Source: an uncultured Opitutia bacterium
GTDB lineage: Bacteria; Verrucomicrobiota; Verrucomicrobiia; Opitutales; UBA953
Direction: 5' to 3'
Length of the DNA: 6,013 bases
Assembly (NCBI GenBank): GCA_903882335.1
Contig: CAIRWP010000054.1
Coordinates: 1-6,013 of the forward strand
Both the position numbers and the translations under genes were made by a program. Below the pieces are notes generated by a model. That model had not been told where the DNA came from. It saw only the letters and a list, made by a program, of their open reading frames with translations, and did no database searches. Of the stretch, positions 5,627-6,013 are shown piece after piece (positions within the stretch are counted from its first letter, which is position 1; each line of letters begins with the position of its first letter).

Positions 5627-6013
5627 ATGCGATACCCCCGCTTCCTGCTCGTCGCCCTGGCTTTCGCCGGCGCTCTTCTGGCCCGCGAGACGCAACCCCT
5701 GCCGCCCGGCGTTCCCGCCGATTACGTGGGCCATCTCGCGCCGGAGCCGAAGGGCTTGTTACTCAAGACGGGCGACCGTTACGCGATCTGCGGCGACTCC
5801 ATCACCGAGCAGAAGATGTACAGCCGCTTGCTCGAGGCATACCTCGCCGCCGCGCGGCCCGACCTCCAGGTAGAATGCCGGCAATACGGTTGGAGCGGCG
5901 AGACCGCGGGCGGATTCTTCGGGCGGATGAAGAATGATGTCCTGCGCTTCCAGCCGACCATCGCCTCCACCTGCTACGGCATGAACGACTTCCGCTACGT
6001 GCCGTTCGAGAAG
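5627..6013 (+). CDS. Secreted SGNH/GDSL-type hydrolase, 3' end cut off by the window
   Basis: The open frame gives the first 129 residues and runs off the window. Residues 1-19 form a signal peptide: a short basic start (MRYPR), a hydrophobic core and a plausible cut after A19. Three of the four SGNH blocks are visible. Block I is G56-D57-S58-I-T-E, with Ser58 the expected nucleophile. Block II has the oxyanion glycine in W89-S-G91-E-T. Block III is G118-M-N120-D, with Asn120 the oxyanion asparagine. Block V, with the catalytic Asp and His (D-x-x-H), must lie beyond the window. SGNH enzymes are esterases or lipases; secreted ones in Verrucomicrobiota and Planctomycetota are often linked to deacetylation of carbohydrates, but the substrate cannot be read here. 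It is separated from the HXXSHH gene by about 610 nt of repeats and noncoding DNA, so it is probably a separate transcription unit. Confidence 0.87.
   Translation, partial: MRYPRFLLVALAFAGALLARETQPLPPGVPADYVGHLAPEPKGLLLKTGDRYAICGDSITEQKMYSRLLEAYLAAARPDLQVECRQYGWSGETAGGFFGRMKNDVLRFQPTIASTCYGMNDFRYVPFEK

Overview
This GC-rich window is densely coded, with every credible gene on the + strand. The best clue to the organism is the pair at 1356-5013. It combines a secreted multidomain c-type cytochrome of the 'planctomycete cytochrome' type (PSD5/PSD4/PSCyt3/PSD2 domains, formerly DUF1595/1592/1588/1585) with a Tat-exported HXXSHH (DUF1552) protein. That pairing is typical of the Planctomycetota-Verrucomicrobiota group. 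GC content and gene style suggest a verrucomicrobial (Opitutales-like) genome, but this is inference; no rRNA or other phylogenetic marker is present.

Layout. Positions 1-507 hold the 3' end of a beta-carbonic anhydrase or carbonic anhydrase domain whose start lies outside the window. Positions 508-636 are a short intergenic stretch with a GC-rich hairpin. Positions 637-1320 encode a full-length RadC/JAB-family protein with an intact JAMM metal site. Positions 1356-3692 encode a 778-residue membrane-anchored dihaem-type cytochrome with a PA14 domain embedded in it. The HXXSHH protein (3697-5013) starts 4 nt later and is almost certainly co-transcribed. A noncoding block of about 610 nt follows. 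From 5627 to the window edge is the first 129 codons of a secreted SGNH/GDSL-type hydrolase with its own ribosome binding site.

The noncoding block (5014-5626) is the most unusual part. It contains TCGA tetranucleotides phased at exactly 12 nt: six on the left (5016-5079) and eleven on the right (5178-5301). The two sets are in opposite orientation and in register, so they form an imperfect inverted repeat (52 of 64 positions complementary) around a 98-nt centre. The right-hand array contains a 48-nt higher-order duplication and then passes into a 7-nt tandem array (5301-5363). The rest (5371-5615) is a less GC-rich, gene-free stretch with small inverted repeats.

The cytochrome/HXXSHH pair, and perhaps the SGNH hydrolase, would act outside the cytoplasm. 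A role in surface or periplasmic redox chemistry or polymer processing is plausible, but no biochemical function is established for these planctomycete-type domains.
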